Made by a program: the position numbers and the translations under genes. A stretch of DNA of 32,949 nt from Prevotellaceae bacterium UBA1710. Lineage in GTDB: Bacteria; Bacteroidota; Bacteroidia; Bacteroidales; Bacteroidaceae. The stretch spans positions 1-32,949 of the forward strand of contig DCJC01000003.1 of assembly GCA_002317355.1 (NCBI GenBank). The letters are read 5' to 3'. Below are positions 17,553-24,588 of this stretch, piece by piece. Below the pieces are notes generated by a model. The model was not told the DNA's origin. It was given only the letters and a program-made list of their open reading frames with translations, and did not search any database. Position 1 is the first letter of the stretch; the number at the start of each line of letters is the position of its first letter.

Positions 17553-18788
17553 ATGACCATTAGTATAGAACTAGGTACATTAAGATCAGATGGTACAAAA
17601 AAAGCTTACATCAAGCTGTCGCATCAAAACACGAGAAAAAGAATTGCTACGCTCGTGTCTCTCTCTCCCAAAGAATACTCTATGACAAAACAGGGTGTAA
17701 AAATCAAGAATCTGGAGAAAAAGAAGATTCTTGATGACCAGATGATGGTTGTACAGTCACAGTTCATGGAGATGTCGCATGATGACTATGTAATAAATAA
17801 GGTCGTGGATGTGAATTTACTTGCAGACGCATCAAAGATAAAGTCACCAGTAAGTGGACAGATAAAGGAATCTGAAGAAAAGAAAGAAATAAATCTACCG
17901 CCAGACTTCTTTGAGTTCACTGATAACTGGTTGAGCATTTGTACGTTGAAGGGTAAGAAGAATTATGTATCAGCCGTTAACTCTTTCAAGAATTATCTTC
18001 AGAAGAGTTATCTTCCTTTCAAAGACATAAAGCCAATGCTTGTTCTTGAATACCAGAACTCGCTTGCAGACAAACCCAGGGCTCAGTCTATGTATGTGAA
18101 TGCTCTCAGCCATCTATGGGAAGAGGCTGACAGACTGTTGGATGAAGAAATTCCTAAGTCGCCTTTCAGAAAGATAAAGATTGCCAAGCAGAAACCTGTT
18201 GGACAACGTGCAACTACCATTAATGTCATCAAGAAGATTTATGAATATAAGGGAGGTGGTAGAGCTGGACTTGCAAGAGATTGTTTTATCCTTTCATTCT
18301 GTCTGATGGGAATGAATGCTGTTGACCTCTATAATTGTAAGTATTTGAAGAAAGGTGTACTTTGTTATGATAGATGTAAGGTAAAAGATCGCCGTACTGA
18401 TAATGCTCATACAGAAATCAATGTTCATGATTTCATTCTGCCTATTATAAAAAAGTACAAGATAGAATCGACGTATGTCTTTGATTTTCATAAGAGGTAT
18501 CGTCGTTCTGATGATTTCTCAAGAGCTCTGAATATCGGTTTGAAAACTATTTTGGGTGAAAGAACTTCGGTAACATTCTATTCTGCAAGGCATTCTTGGG
18601 CAACTATAGCACGTAATGACTGTGGAGTAGATAAGGGAACCGTCAACGATGCTCTTGTGCATGTGGACAGAGAAATGTCTGTAACCGATTTGTATATCAA
18701 GAAGGACTATCGTCTGATAAACGAAGCTAACAAGAAGGTAATCGAATATGTCTTTGGAGAGTATTTGGGAAAATCCAAGAAGAGATAG
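17553..18788 (+). CDS. Tyrosine recombinase/integrase (Bacteroidetes mobile-element type)
   Basis: A 411-residue site-specific recombinase with an N-terminal arm-binding part, a SAM-like core-binding domain (about 130-220: TDNWLSICTLKGKKNYVSAV onward) and a catalytic domain (about 225-395). Motifs: FYSARHSWATIA (the second Arg-His group), LVHVDREMSVTDLYI and the nucleophile Tyr in TDLYIKKDY. The first catalytic Arg, usually in a GxR motif, appears as Asn in FCLMGMNAVDLYN; altered first-Arg positions are known in Bacteroides recombinases such as IntDOT. It lies just beyond tRNA-His, the usual place for an integrative element's integrase. No excisionase, relaxase or phage genes were found, and no repeat of the tRNA end was seen to the right, so the far boundary is unknown or lost. 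Confidence 0.88.
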   Translation: MTISIELGTLRSDGTKKAYIKLSHQNTRKRIATLVSLSPKEYSMTKQGVKIKNLEKKKILDDQMMVVQSQFMEMSHDDYVINKVVDVNLLADASKIKSPVSGQIKESEEKKEINLPPDFFEFTDNWLSICTLKGKKNYVSAVNSFKNYLQKSYLPFKDIKPMLVLEYQNSLADKPRAQSMYVNALSHLWEEADRLLDEEIPKSPFRKIKIAKQKPVGQRATTINVIKKIYEYKGGGRAGLARDCFILSFCLMGMNAVDLYNCKYLKKGVLCYDRCKVKDRRTDNAHTEINVHDFILPIIKKYKIESTYVFDFHKRYRRSDDFSRALNIGLKTILGERTSVTFYSARHSWATIARNDCGVDKGTVNDALVHVDREMSVTDLYIKKDYRLINEANKKVIEYVFGEYLGKSKKR

Positions 18789-18925
18789 AAAGTATATGTT
18801 CGAGAATGAGGTTATATAATCATTGGCATCGTGATATATACGAATACAAGGAAATGTTGGTTTGTCCCTCTGAAAATAAGACATTATATATAGAAAATAA
18901 GCAAATATCACAAAAAAGTAATAAA

Positions 18926-18970
18926 ATTCCGTACAAATATTCCGTATTTTATGGAATTTTGTTACTTTTG
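18926..18970 (+). promoter_or_regulatory. higBA promoter with likely autoregulation operator
   Basis: The -7 box TACTTTTG (18963-18970) lies 17 bases before the higB ATG. Just upstream are three copies of one 8-mer: ATTCCGTA at 18926 and 18939 in direct order and its near inverse TATGGAAT at 18950. This is the arrangement expected for a HigA-type repressor binding over its own promoter. The -33 box is unclear because the repeats cover it. Confidence 0.6.
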
Positions 18971-18986
18971 CAACCGAAAGATAAAT

Positions 18987-19304
18987 ATGAACATTATCTT
19001 TGAAGATAAAGACCTTGAGGAATTAATCCTTACTGGTCGTAACAATAAGTATAAGAAATACTCAAAAGACACTCGCTTCATGCAGGCTTTAGGTCGTATG
19101 TACAAGGTTATGTGTACTTCTGCCAGTACATCAGTGCTTAAGATGTACAGTTTTCTGCATTATGAACAACTGAAAGGAGTTGATCTGTCATCTGTCAGGG
19201 TGATGAATGGCAGGGTCGAACGGGTATTGTTCCGGGAAACGGAAAATGGAATAGTAATAACGATCATAGAATTAAACGACACGCATTATGGCAACAAAAG
19301 ATAA
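18987..19304 (+). CDS. higB: HigB/RelE-like toxin of a type II toxin-antitoxin system
   Basis: A 105-residue RelE-superfamily ribosome-dependent mRNA interferase, placed before its antitoxin as in HigBA systems. The ATG at 18987 (MNIIFEDKDLEELI) is chosen because it follows the -7 box at normal spacing; the frame extends upstream across the promoter. The usual family features are present: a short N-terminal strand and helix, GRNNKYKKYSKDTRFMQAL in the helical part, and C-terminal strands (GRVERVLFRETENGIVITII) ending in HYGNKR. It overlaps the antitoxin gene by 17 bases, so the two are translationally coupled. Confidence 0.8.
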   Translation: MNIIFEDKDLEELILTGRNNKYKKYSKDTRFMQALGRMYKVMCTSASTSVLKMYSFLHYEQLKGVDLSSVRVMNGRVERVLFRETENGIVITIIELNDTHYGNKR

Positions 19305-19686
19305 TATACCGCCAGCAATCAGACCTGTTCATCCAGGCGAGATATTGAGAGAGGAACTGAAGGAACGAAAGTTGACTCAGAAAGCATTTGCTGCTCAGAT
19401 CGGCATGCGCCCTTCTCATCTTAACGAGCTTATAAAGGGTAAGATACCTGTGACTATGTCTATTGCAGACAAGTTGCAGGATGTGCTGGGTATAGACTCC
19501 CAGTCATGGATTAATCTCCAGACTCAGTACAACTATGATTTGAAGGCTTTGGAAGAAACAGAGACTGTTAGTGTTCCAAAAACTACGACTCTGGAAGTCT
19601 CAATAGAGGACACAACACTTCTGTCTGATATCAAGAGGGCGATAAGCCTGATACGTGGTGTTGGGCGTGTTGCTGTGATCTCATGA
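19288..19686 (+). CDS. higA: HigA-like antitoxin, XRE/HTH repressor
   Basis: A 132-residue antitoxin starting inside the toxin gene. The HigA signature RPVHPGEILREELKERKLTQ opens a helix-turn-helix domain (about 12-80: TQKAFAAQIGMRPSHLNELI as the DNA-reading part, then the SIADKLQDVLGIDSQSWINL helix pair). A short C-terminal extension (about 97-132, LEVSIEDTTLLSDIKRAISL) is predicted alpha/beta and is absent from the shortest HigA proteins; its role is unknown. It should neutralise HigB and repress the operon through the repeats at 18926-18957. Confidence 0.85.
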   Translation: MATKDNIPPAIRPVHPGEILREELKERKLTQKAFAAQIGMRPSHLNELIKGKIPVTMSIADKLQDVLGIDSQSWINLQTQYNYDLKALEETETVSVPKTTTLEVSIEDTTLLSDIKRAISLIRGVGRVAVIS

Positions 19687-19759
19687 TTCCCTGAATATGT
19701 GAAGTCCATATATTTCAGAACATAGATATAGGATTATATGAGTCCTAAGTTTTTAGAGG

Positions 19760-19791
19760 AAAGACTCAGCCAAGTCGGTTGAGTCTTTTTT
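19760..19791 (+). terminator. Intrinsic terminator of higBA
   Basis: AAAGACTCA pairs with TGAGTCTTT around an 11-base loop and is followed by a run of T (19785-19792). It lies about 75 bases after higA. Confidence 0.85.
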
Positions 19792-19842
19792 TCGTCTATC
19801 TCACCATACCCATATGTATTTTCTCCAAGTGATACAGAAAAT

Positions 19843-19946
19843 ATGTGGAATATGTGGAATGAAACAAATGTATTTGACTATAAGCGTTTTATAGTATCAA
19901 AACGATGTGGAATAGTATATTACTTTATGTGGAATAAATGTGGAAT
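19843..19946. repeat. Five dispersed copies of ATGTGGAAT
   Basis: Exact ATGTGGAAT copies start at 19843, 19852, 19905, 19927 and 19938, all in the same orientation. The last three are spaced 22 and 11 bases apart, so they lie on the same DNA face. They occupy the 429-base gap between higA and the next gene, just upstream of its promoter (20035-20066). They could be regulator sites or iteron-like repeats. Confidence 0.7.
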
Positions 19947-20034
19947 AATATGAAAAAGTATTGATAACTATAGTATTTATATCAGTTGTATTAGAGAAAA
20001 TATGTCATTATTACAACAAAAAACATCTGTTATG

Positions 20035-20066
20035 TTTGTTTTTCTAATAAAAAGAATATATCTTTG
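20035..20066 (+). promoter_or_regulatory. Promoter of the 20116 gene
   Basis: TTTG (20035-20038), 20 bases, TATCTTTG (20059-20066): a near-ideal Bacteroidetes promoter, about 50 bases before the ATG. Confidence 0.75.
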
Positions 20067-20115
20067 TACCAAACATTAACAAAGACAGGCAAATGCCTTT
20101 AAAACATAGAAAGCA

Positions 20116-20664
20116 ATGGAAGAGTCAGAAGAAAGAAGATATTACTCCCCAGGATTATTTGACGATGAGGTCATTGAGAATATCCGTGCTAATATACAGT
20201 TCATAGCAGAAGATAGATGGAAGTGCATAGAAACGCTTGAACATAAATCTTCTAAATATAAGAATGAATTGATATATTGCTACTATCTCGGTGAAGACTA
20301 TGCGATGGCCAATCCTCATGCGATTTCTGCGGTATGGTTTCTCACAGAGGATCAGCAGCAAGTCTTTTCATATGATATAAACCAGTATTTAATTGGTTAT
20401 AGTCTTGCACAGGATCTCTTGGTTGGGCAGCTGGTGAATGACTCGTATAAAGCAATGCTTCGTGAAGGACCAGAAGAAAATTCTTACAGTAATCATTCAA
20501 ATGAATCAGGAGTGAATCCTACAGATATGGCACTGGAGTTTCGGGAAAGAAGGATCCTTCCATGGGAGGATCCCGTAATGGATAGGCACAAGAAAGATTG
20601 CGTTATATGCTTCCTTGCAGGAATAAGGAATGTTTTTAAGTCTGAATTGAAAAAAAGGAAATAA
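20116..20664 (+). CDS. Hypothetical soluble protein
   Basis: A 182-residue protein with no signal peptide or membrane segment and no family I recognise. It is mostly helical by composition: acidic at the start (MEESEERRYYSPGLFDDEVI), with aromatic-rich helices in the middle (YCYYLGEDYAMANPH, YDINQYLIGYSLAQDLL) and a basic C-terminus (FKSELKKRK). It stands alone between higBA and the RHS cassettes, with its own promoter and an upstream repeat cluster. It could belong to the same mobile element as the recombinase; nothing shows its function. Confidence 0.6.
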   Translation: MEESEERRYYSPGLFDDEVIENIRANIQFIAEDRWKCIETLEHKSSKYKNELIYCYYLGEDYAMANPHAISAVWFLTEDQQQVFSYDINQYLIGYSLAQDLLVGQLVNDSYKAMLREGPEENSYSNHSNESGVNPTDMALEFRERRILPWEDPVMDRHKKDCVICFLAGIRNVFKSELKKRK

Positions 20665-20709
20665 GTTTTTTGTAGTTATATATCATGTATTTAAGCAAAG
20701 GAATAGAAA

Positions 20710-20764
20710 AATAATCCCCACACCGCCAAGGATTCACATGAAGTGACAGCGGCATGAGGATTGT
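20710..20764 (-). terminator. Degenerate cassette-end hairpin (TCCCCACACC family)
   Basis: The sequence AATCCCCACACCGCCAAGGA begins here, the same start as the terminator hairpins at 22056, 23922 and 26254. The 3' arm has decayed (GCGG, GGATT only). It lies about 100 bases downstream of the 20866 gene on the minus strand and marks the left edge of the cassette array. Confidence 0.55.
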
Positions 20765-20865
20765 TGTATTTAAAGAACTGGGGTGGTAAGCCTCAATTCT
20801 ATTTTAATTGCATGAATGTGTAGAGAGTGTAAATCTCCACAAATATATCATACAATGGGTGAGGG

Positions 20866-21399
20866 CTATTCATAAGTAATAGTCAAGTCCGCACCTATTG
20901 GATATTTATCGCAAGCCCCACGATCAAGATTGCAGTCTAACAAGATTGCATTTCGGACATTAGGACAGTCACAACTATCATCTTGAACAACGCTATAAAT
21001 GTCATCTACAACTTGAATTTTCTTTCCATTTTTTTCTTTAAATTTCATCAAGTTAGATTTCTTTACTTGCTTAAATTTGCCTTCCAGACCATATAGTATA
21101 ACAGTATCACCATTAAAATCCCATACATGATCTATACACAAAGTTCCAAATCCACCATACAAATCCCCCTTTACATTGGGTTTCTTAAACAGGACTTCAA
21201 ACTTGCTAACGTTTGAATCGTAAAATTCAACCCAATTCTCGAACATGAATGAAATGCTTACTGAAGACACTTCAGTCTTGTCCTTTTTGATATGGCATAT
21301 TGTAATATCGGGCCATATTAGCCATACAAACGAGACTAAAACGGCAACAAGAGATGAAACCTTTATTATTCGCCCAAAATTCTTTATTTTATATTTCAT
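20866..21399 (-). CDS. Membrane-anchored protein, candidate immunity protein
   Basis: A 177-residue protein from the ATG at 21399 (MKYKIKNFGRII); an upstream ATG at 21447 would add 16 residues before the anchor. A single membrane segment near the N-terminus (VSSLVAVLVSFVWLIW) is followed by a periplasmic beta-rich region with several cysteines (CDCPNVRNAILLDCNLDRGAC). It is low in GC, like the immunity genes of the neighbouring cassettes, and follows the 21463 gene by 63 bases. Position and composition suggest an immunity or accessory gene of the most decayed RHS cassette, but no family is recognised. Confidence 0.55.
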   Translation of the reverse strand: MKYKIKNFGRIIKVSSLVAVLVSFVWLIWPDITICHIKKDKTEVSSVSISFMFENWVEFYDSNVSKFEVLFKKPNVKGDLYGGFGTLCIDHVWDFNGDTVILYGLEGKFKQVKKSNLMKFKEKNGKKIQVVDDIYSVVQDDSCDCPNVRNAILLDCNLDRGACDKYPIGADLTITYE

Positions 21400-21462
21400 T
21401 GTGTCCCTATTTGTTACCTCTGCTTTTCCAATAATCAAAGTCTGCATCTATGCCTGCTTGAC

Positions 21463-21864
21463 TCAGAGGATTTCCAAACACGAAGCATTAATTATGCTAT
21501 ATATAAATTTAAGACCATAGAAAATCCACAACCATATTGCAAATAACGTTATAAATGCGGACAATATATGGCTAATACATTTCGAGTATTTACTTTTCTG
21601 ACTGATTTTACGGATCTTTTTTTCACAATCATAAAACCTAACCAATAAAAAATAAATTATACATGCCAAAAAGAACCACACCATACTCCAGATTCCATAC
21701 CCCTCAAATTCTCTATTTACTAATAAATATATTAACGCGAGTGCTATGGATGCACTATCCAAAGCAATTATGGATAGTGCACTTTCCTCTGGAGTTCGGA
21801 AAAGGGATCGTCCCTTTGATATTATATAGAAAAATCTATATAAAGAATAAAATAAATAATCCAT
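21463..21864 (-). CDS. Small multi-pass membrane protein of an RHS cassette
   Basis: A 133-residue protein with about three hydrophobic segments (ALSIIALDSASIALALIYLL, GIWSMVWFFLACIIYFLLV and ITLFAIWLWIFYGLKFIYSI). It starts 25 bases after the end of the RHS remnant (21890-21966), where a toxin tail or immunity gene would be expected. It may be the immunity protein for an envelope-acting toxin now lost. No family is recognised. Confidence 0.55.
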   Translation of the reverse strand: MDYLFYSLYRFFYIISKGRSLFRTPEESALSIIALDSASIALALIYLLVNREFEGYGIWSMVWFFLACIIYFLLVRFYDCEKKIRKISQKSKYSKCISHILSAFITLFAIWLWIFYGLKFIYSIINASCLEIL

Positions 21865-21889
21865 GTTATTCCCACAAATTTATGTTACA

Positions 21890-21966
21890 TTGTAGGTGTT
21901 GCGACTCGTCTTGCCCTATGTCAGAGAGTCGTACCATAAGGCGGTAGTCCTCATCCCGGAACATCT
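21890..21966 (-). pseudogene. RHS core remnant of a decayed cassette
   Basis: Seventy-seven bases match the RHS core of the 27338 gene in the region encoding MFWDEDNRLMV and KTSRYTYN (that copy's 28930-29005). Two small insertions break the reading frame. The fragment runs directly into the intercassette junction CGTTATTGTAGAT, the same junction bases as the 29407 cassette. It shows that this was once a full RHS cassette. Confidence 0.75.
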
Positions 21967-22103
21967 ACAATAACGCTTTTCCAGTCCTGTTTATTGCCTT
22001 TGTCTTGTGAAGAAAAACCACTAATCTATGACGAAGAATGACAAGAAAGAGAAAAGAAAATCCCCACACCACCAAGAGAATCACCTTGGGTGTGGGGAAG
22101 ATT
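21967..22103. repeat. Intercassette element D
   Basis: From right to left on the minus strand the element has a TCCCCACACC terminator hairpin, a spacer, GCAATAAACAGG and the CGTTATTGTAGAT junction. It is nearly the same as element C (23829-23969), sharing CTGTTTATTGCC or CTTGTTTATTGCC, CTTTGTCTTGTGAAGAAAA and AATCTATGACGAAGAATG. The hairpin at 22056-22103 (TCCCCACACCACCAAG with CTTGGGTGTGGGGA) is followed on the minus strand by TTTTCTTTTC and terminates the 22178 gene. Confidence 0.8.
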
Positions 22104-22177
22104 ATCAATAACTTATTCCTTGAAAACACATAGCCGTCTGTAAAGTCACTAATTCCAAATTGACACAGGGCATAATT

Positions 22178-22600
22178 CTATTCTAATTCAAATAGTCTTA
22201 AAAGCTCATCTACAATTATATCATAATTGTATTTTTCCATAGAAACAACATTGTCTTTGTCTGGTTCCAAGGCTCGATACTTACTTGAATACTTTTGTGG
22301 TTTAATTGTTGCATTATGTTTGTCAATATACAAGTCACAACACTTTGAATTCTTATACAAAGAAGACCATGATCTCTCCTTCATTTTCACCAATAATTCT
22401 TTTGAAGAATTTGATGACGGTTGCTCTATATCCGAACTGGCATCTATAGCTTTGGATATTGCAGAAGCAATATCCTCCTTTGTGGCATTGAGCGGCAAGA
22501 AGAAGATCGGATCATCGGATATATACCATCCCCAATCTGTATGGTACATTGTAACTATTTTGTACTCCTTCTTGGTTCTATAAATATTACACGCTTTCAT
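22178..22600 (-). CDS. Candidate immunity protein for the nuclease-tailed RHS cassette
   Basis: A 140-residue soluble protein with no signal peptide or membrane segment, starting four bases after the stop of the 22605 RHS gene. The stretch MKERSWSSLYKNSKCCDLYI resembles the middle of CdiI-type immunity proteins paired with CdiA nuclease tails, but the family call is tentative. A cytoplasmic immunity protein is what a nuclease toxin needs. It is low in GC, like the toxin tail it follows. Confidence 0.65.
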   Translation of the reverse strand: MKACNIYRTKKEYKIVTMYHTDWGWYISDDPIFFLPLNATKEDIASAISKAIDASSDIEQPSSNSSKELLVKMKERSWSSLYKNSKCCDLYIDKHNATIKPQKYSSKYRALEPDKDNVVSMEKYNYDIIVDELLRLFELE

Positions 22601-22604
22601 TTTT

Positions 22605-23816
22605 TTATTTAACTGTTCTTACATTAACTTTAATATGTTTACTTTCACCATATGAAATAGCCCTATTAATCTGCTCAATTTGAGCTTTGGTTGCACCTTT
22701 TGGAATACCCACCTCAAGAACCTTCGAATGTATTTCAGATTCATCGACAGTGAACTTTCCCCATCTGGTTCCAGAGAATTTATCCAATTGGTCAATATAT
22801 TTCTTCAGAGTGCGATATACTATATTTTTATCCTTAAAATAAGTTTTCGCTGTTAAATTTATTGTTTTGACACTTGTCGCGACATGGTTATAGAATGCAT
22901 CAATAACAGGAAAATTACTACATCCCATTTTGCTAAAAGTTCCTTTAAGATTGAGCATTTCTTCGTATAGGAATCCGCGTTCATATATGTTGAGATTCCA
23001 AATTGATCCACCACTTTTCGTTAACAGATTCATAGTAGATTTCCCCAACATGCCTATGCCCTTTATAGCAAACGAGCCTACGACATACAAACCACCCTGC
23101 TCTACGAGTTCTTTATTAAATGATTCATCTGCTGGATTATATGCTTTTTTGTTGACGAAATTACCACCCAAATAGTTACCCACCATATTAAATACGTTAG
23201 TCGTATTTTTATGATATAGAGTGCCTTTTATACGAACAAGTTCGTAGTAAGAACTTGTTTCTGGCTTCACATTACCAATGTATTCACCAAACCCTTGATA
23301 GCCAGATGACCAGAAACCTTGATAATTCATATAATATTCACCATCAAGTCCATTTGGATCTATCAATCTTACAGGATTACCCATACAATACACAAATGCA
23401 CTAACATTTGGGTACTTCTCCGCCAGCGGATCCACCCCATACCACATACTTGTGAGTGGGTTCATGTAACGTGCACCATAGTAGTACAGGCCGGTCTCTT
23501 CGTCAAGCTCCTTGCCATTGAACTTATATGGCAGATCAGCACTTGAAGAGTGCTCATCTACAAGAAGCTCGCCGTAAGGGAGATAGGCATCATACTGGGT
23601 TACGTTTGCATTCTGGTCGGTGATGTATGATGTAGAGCCAAGATGGTCAGAGTGATAGTAGAAAATCTCTTCTACCTCCGACGTGTCGCAAGGCACATAG
23701 CCATAGCCTGCCACGGCATCATCTGGATTCTCAGGTGAACCCCATGCGAGTGGTGCGCCTGGATTTGAGCCTTCCTCTGTGTTTACAACAGGACGCTGCA
23801 CCCAGTTCTCTGGCAC
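22605..23816 (-). CDS. Orphan RHS cassette 3: short RHS core with CdiA-like nuclease tail
   Basis: A 403-residue frame. Residues 1-156 are RHS core, ending in the hallmark YYYGARYMNPLTSMWYGVDP and the variable-tail border DPNG. The tail (157-403) has a pre-toxin segment and a C-terminal domain resembling the restriction-endonuclease-like CdiA toxins: YERGFLYEEML, NFPVIDAF (Asp306), ATSVKTINLTAKTY (Lys317) and LEVGIPKGATKAQIEQINRA, which would give a D...xK site. No ATG exists; the frame can only open at GTG 23816, and a TAG lies five codons upstream, so the copy is probably silent. Its core is a mosaic of the other two copies. The immunity gene follows at once. Confidence 0.8.
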   Translation of the reverse strand: MPENWVQRPVVNTEEGSNPGAPLAWGSPENPDDAVAGYGYVPCDTSEVEEIFYYHSDHLGSTSYITDQNANVTQYDAYLPYGELLVDEHSSSADLPYKFNGKELDEETGLYYYGARYMNPLTSMWYGVDPLAEKYPNVSAFVYCMGNPVRLIDPNGLDGEYYMNYQGFWSSGYQGFGEYIGNVKPETSSYYELVRIKGTLYHKNTTNVFNMVGNYLGGNFVNKKAYNPADESFNKELVEQGGLYVVGSFAIKGIGMLGKSTMNLLTKSGGSIWNLNIYERGFLYEEMLNLKGTFSKMGCSNFPVIDAFYNHVATSVKTINLTAKTYFKDKNIVYRTLKKYIDQLDKFSGTRWGKFTVDESEIHSKVLEVGIPKGATKAQIEQINRAISYGESKHIKVNVRTVK

Positions 23817-23828
23817 GCGGTAATCACA

Positions 23829-23969
23829 CTATGAAATAACGCTTTTCTTGCCTTGTTTATTGCCTTTGTCTTGTGAAGAAAAGCCGCTAATCTATGACGA
23901 AGAATGGCATGAAAGTGAAAAGAAAATCCCCACACCGCCAAGGAGTCACGAGGCGGTATGGGGAGATTA
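23829..23969. repeat. Intercassette element C with terminator hairpin
   Basis: Junction CGTTATTTCATAG (shared with element B), then GTTTATTGCC, CTTTGTCTTGTGAAGAAAA, and the hairpin at 23922-23969 (AATCCCCACACCGCCAAGGA with GGCGGTATGGGGAGATT). On the minus strand the hairpin is followed by TTTTCTTTTC and ends the 23974 gene, whose stop lies only a few bases upstream. Confidence 0.8.
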
Positions 23970-23973
23970 AAGT

Positions 23974-24588
23974 CTATGGACAACAATTAAAAATGACAAC
24001 ATTTTTATCTTTCTCTGACAAACATATAAAATACACACAAGTATATGTTGTGTCTGTATAACCTGCAGTACATGGTACATTAGAACCTACCGAATCGCTG
24101 CCCAAATCATTTGCACTATATTTTCTGAAGCCAAATCTTACAGCATCATCAAAAAATGCCTTAGATTGCAGGGAATCTGGAAAATAAATTTTCAATGTAT
24201 CATTTACAACTCCTTCATAATATTCATCAATCTCACGAATATAGGCAATTCCCTTATGTTTTTTAGACAAAGGAACGAAGTTCAAACGCTTAAAATCCGC
24301 ATCAGTACAACATACGGCATAATTATATATGCCAGTATATTCTGAATAAGGGACGGAATCAACTCCTGTTGTCATAGATCTCATTTTACAATTATGAAGA
24401 AGTTCCATAATCTTACGAGTTCTACTATCTTCTTGTTCATATCCCAACCACTTATATGCTTCAAATACAGAGGCAAAACTCGGATTATTATTGGCGTAAT
24501 TACTGCAACTTGCAATACATACCAATATAAACGATATTAAAACATTTATTATCGCCTTTCTTCTGGCGCACTTTCCCAATCTTCGCAT
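23974..24588 (-). CDS. Lipoprotein, candidate immunity protein of RHS cassette 2
   Basis: A 204-residue protein whose start overlaps the end of the 24549 RHS gene by 40 bases, indicating translational coupling. The N-terminus is a basic stretch, a hydrophobic segment (INVLISFILVCIASC) and a lipobox IASC, so it should be a lipoprotein. The rest is a mixed alpha/beta domain (FASVFEAYKWLGYEQEDSRT, LKIYFPDSLQSKAFFDDAV) with no family I recognise. The toxin tail beside it is a metallopeptidase, so an envelope-anchored immunity protein suggests that the toxin acts in the periplasm; this is inference. Confidence 0.65.
   Translation of the reverse strand: MRRLGKCARRKAIINVLISFILVCIASCSNYANNNPSFASVFEAYKWLGYEQEDSRTRKIMELLHNCKMRSMTTGVDSVPYSEYTGIYNYAVCCTDADFKRLNFVPLSKKHKGIAYIREIDEYYEGVVNDTLKIYFPDSLQSKAFFDDAVRFGFRKYSANDLGSDSVGSNVPCTAGYTDTTYTCVYFICLSEKDKNVVIFNCCP

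Noticed and set aside
18806..19003. 65-codon plus-strand frame before higB
   Set aside because: It covers the higB promoter and operator and has no protein features.
19793..20034. Plasmid-type replication origin
   Set aside because: The repeats are iteron-like, but there is no replication initiator gene nearby and the region lies between chromosomal-type genes.
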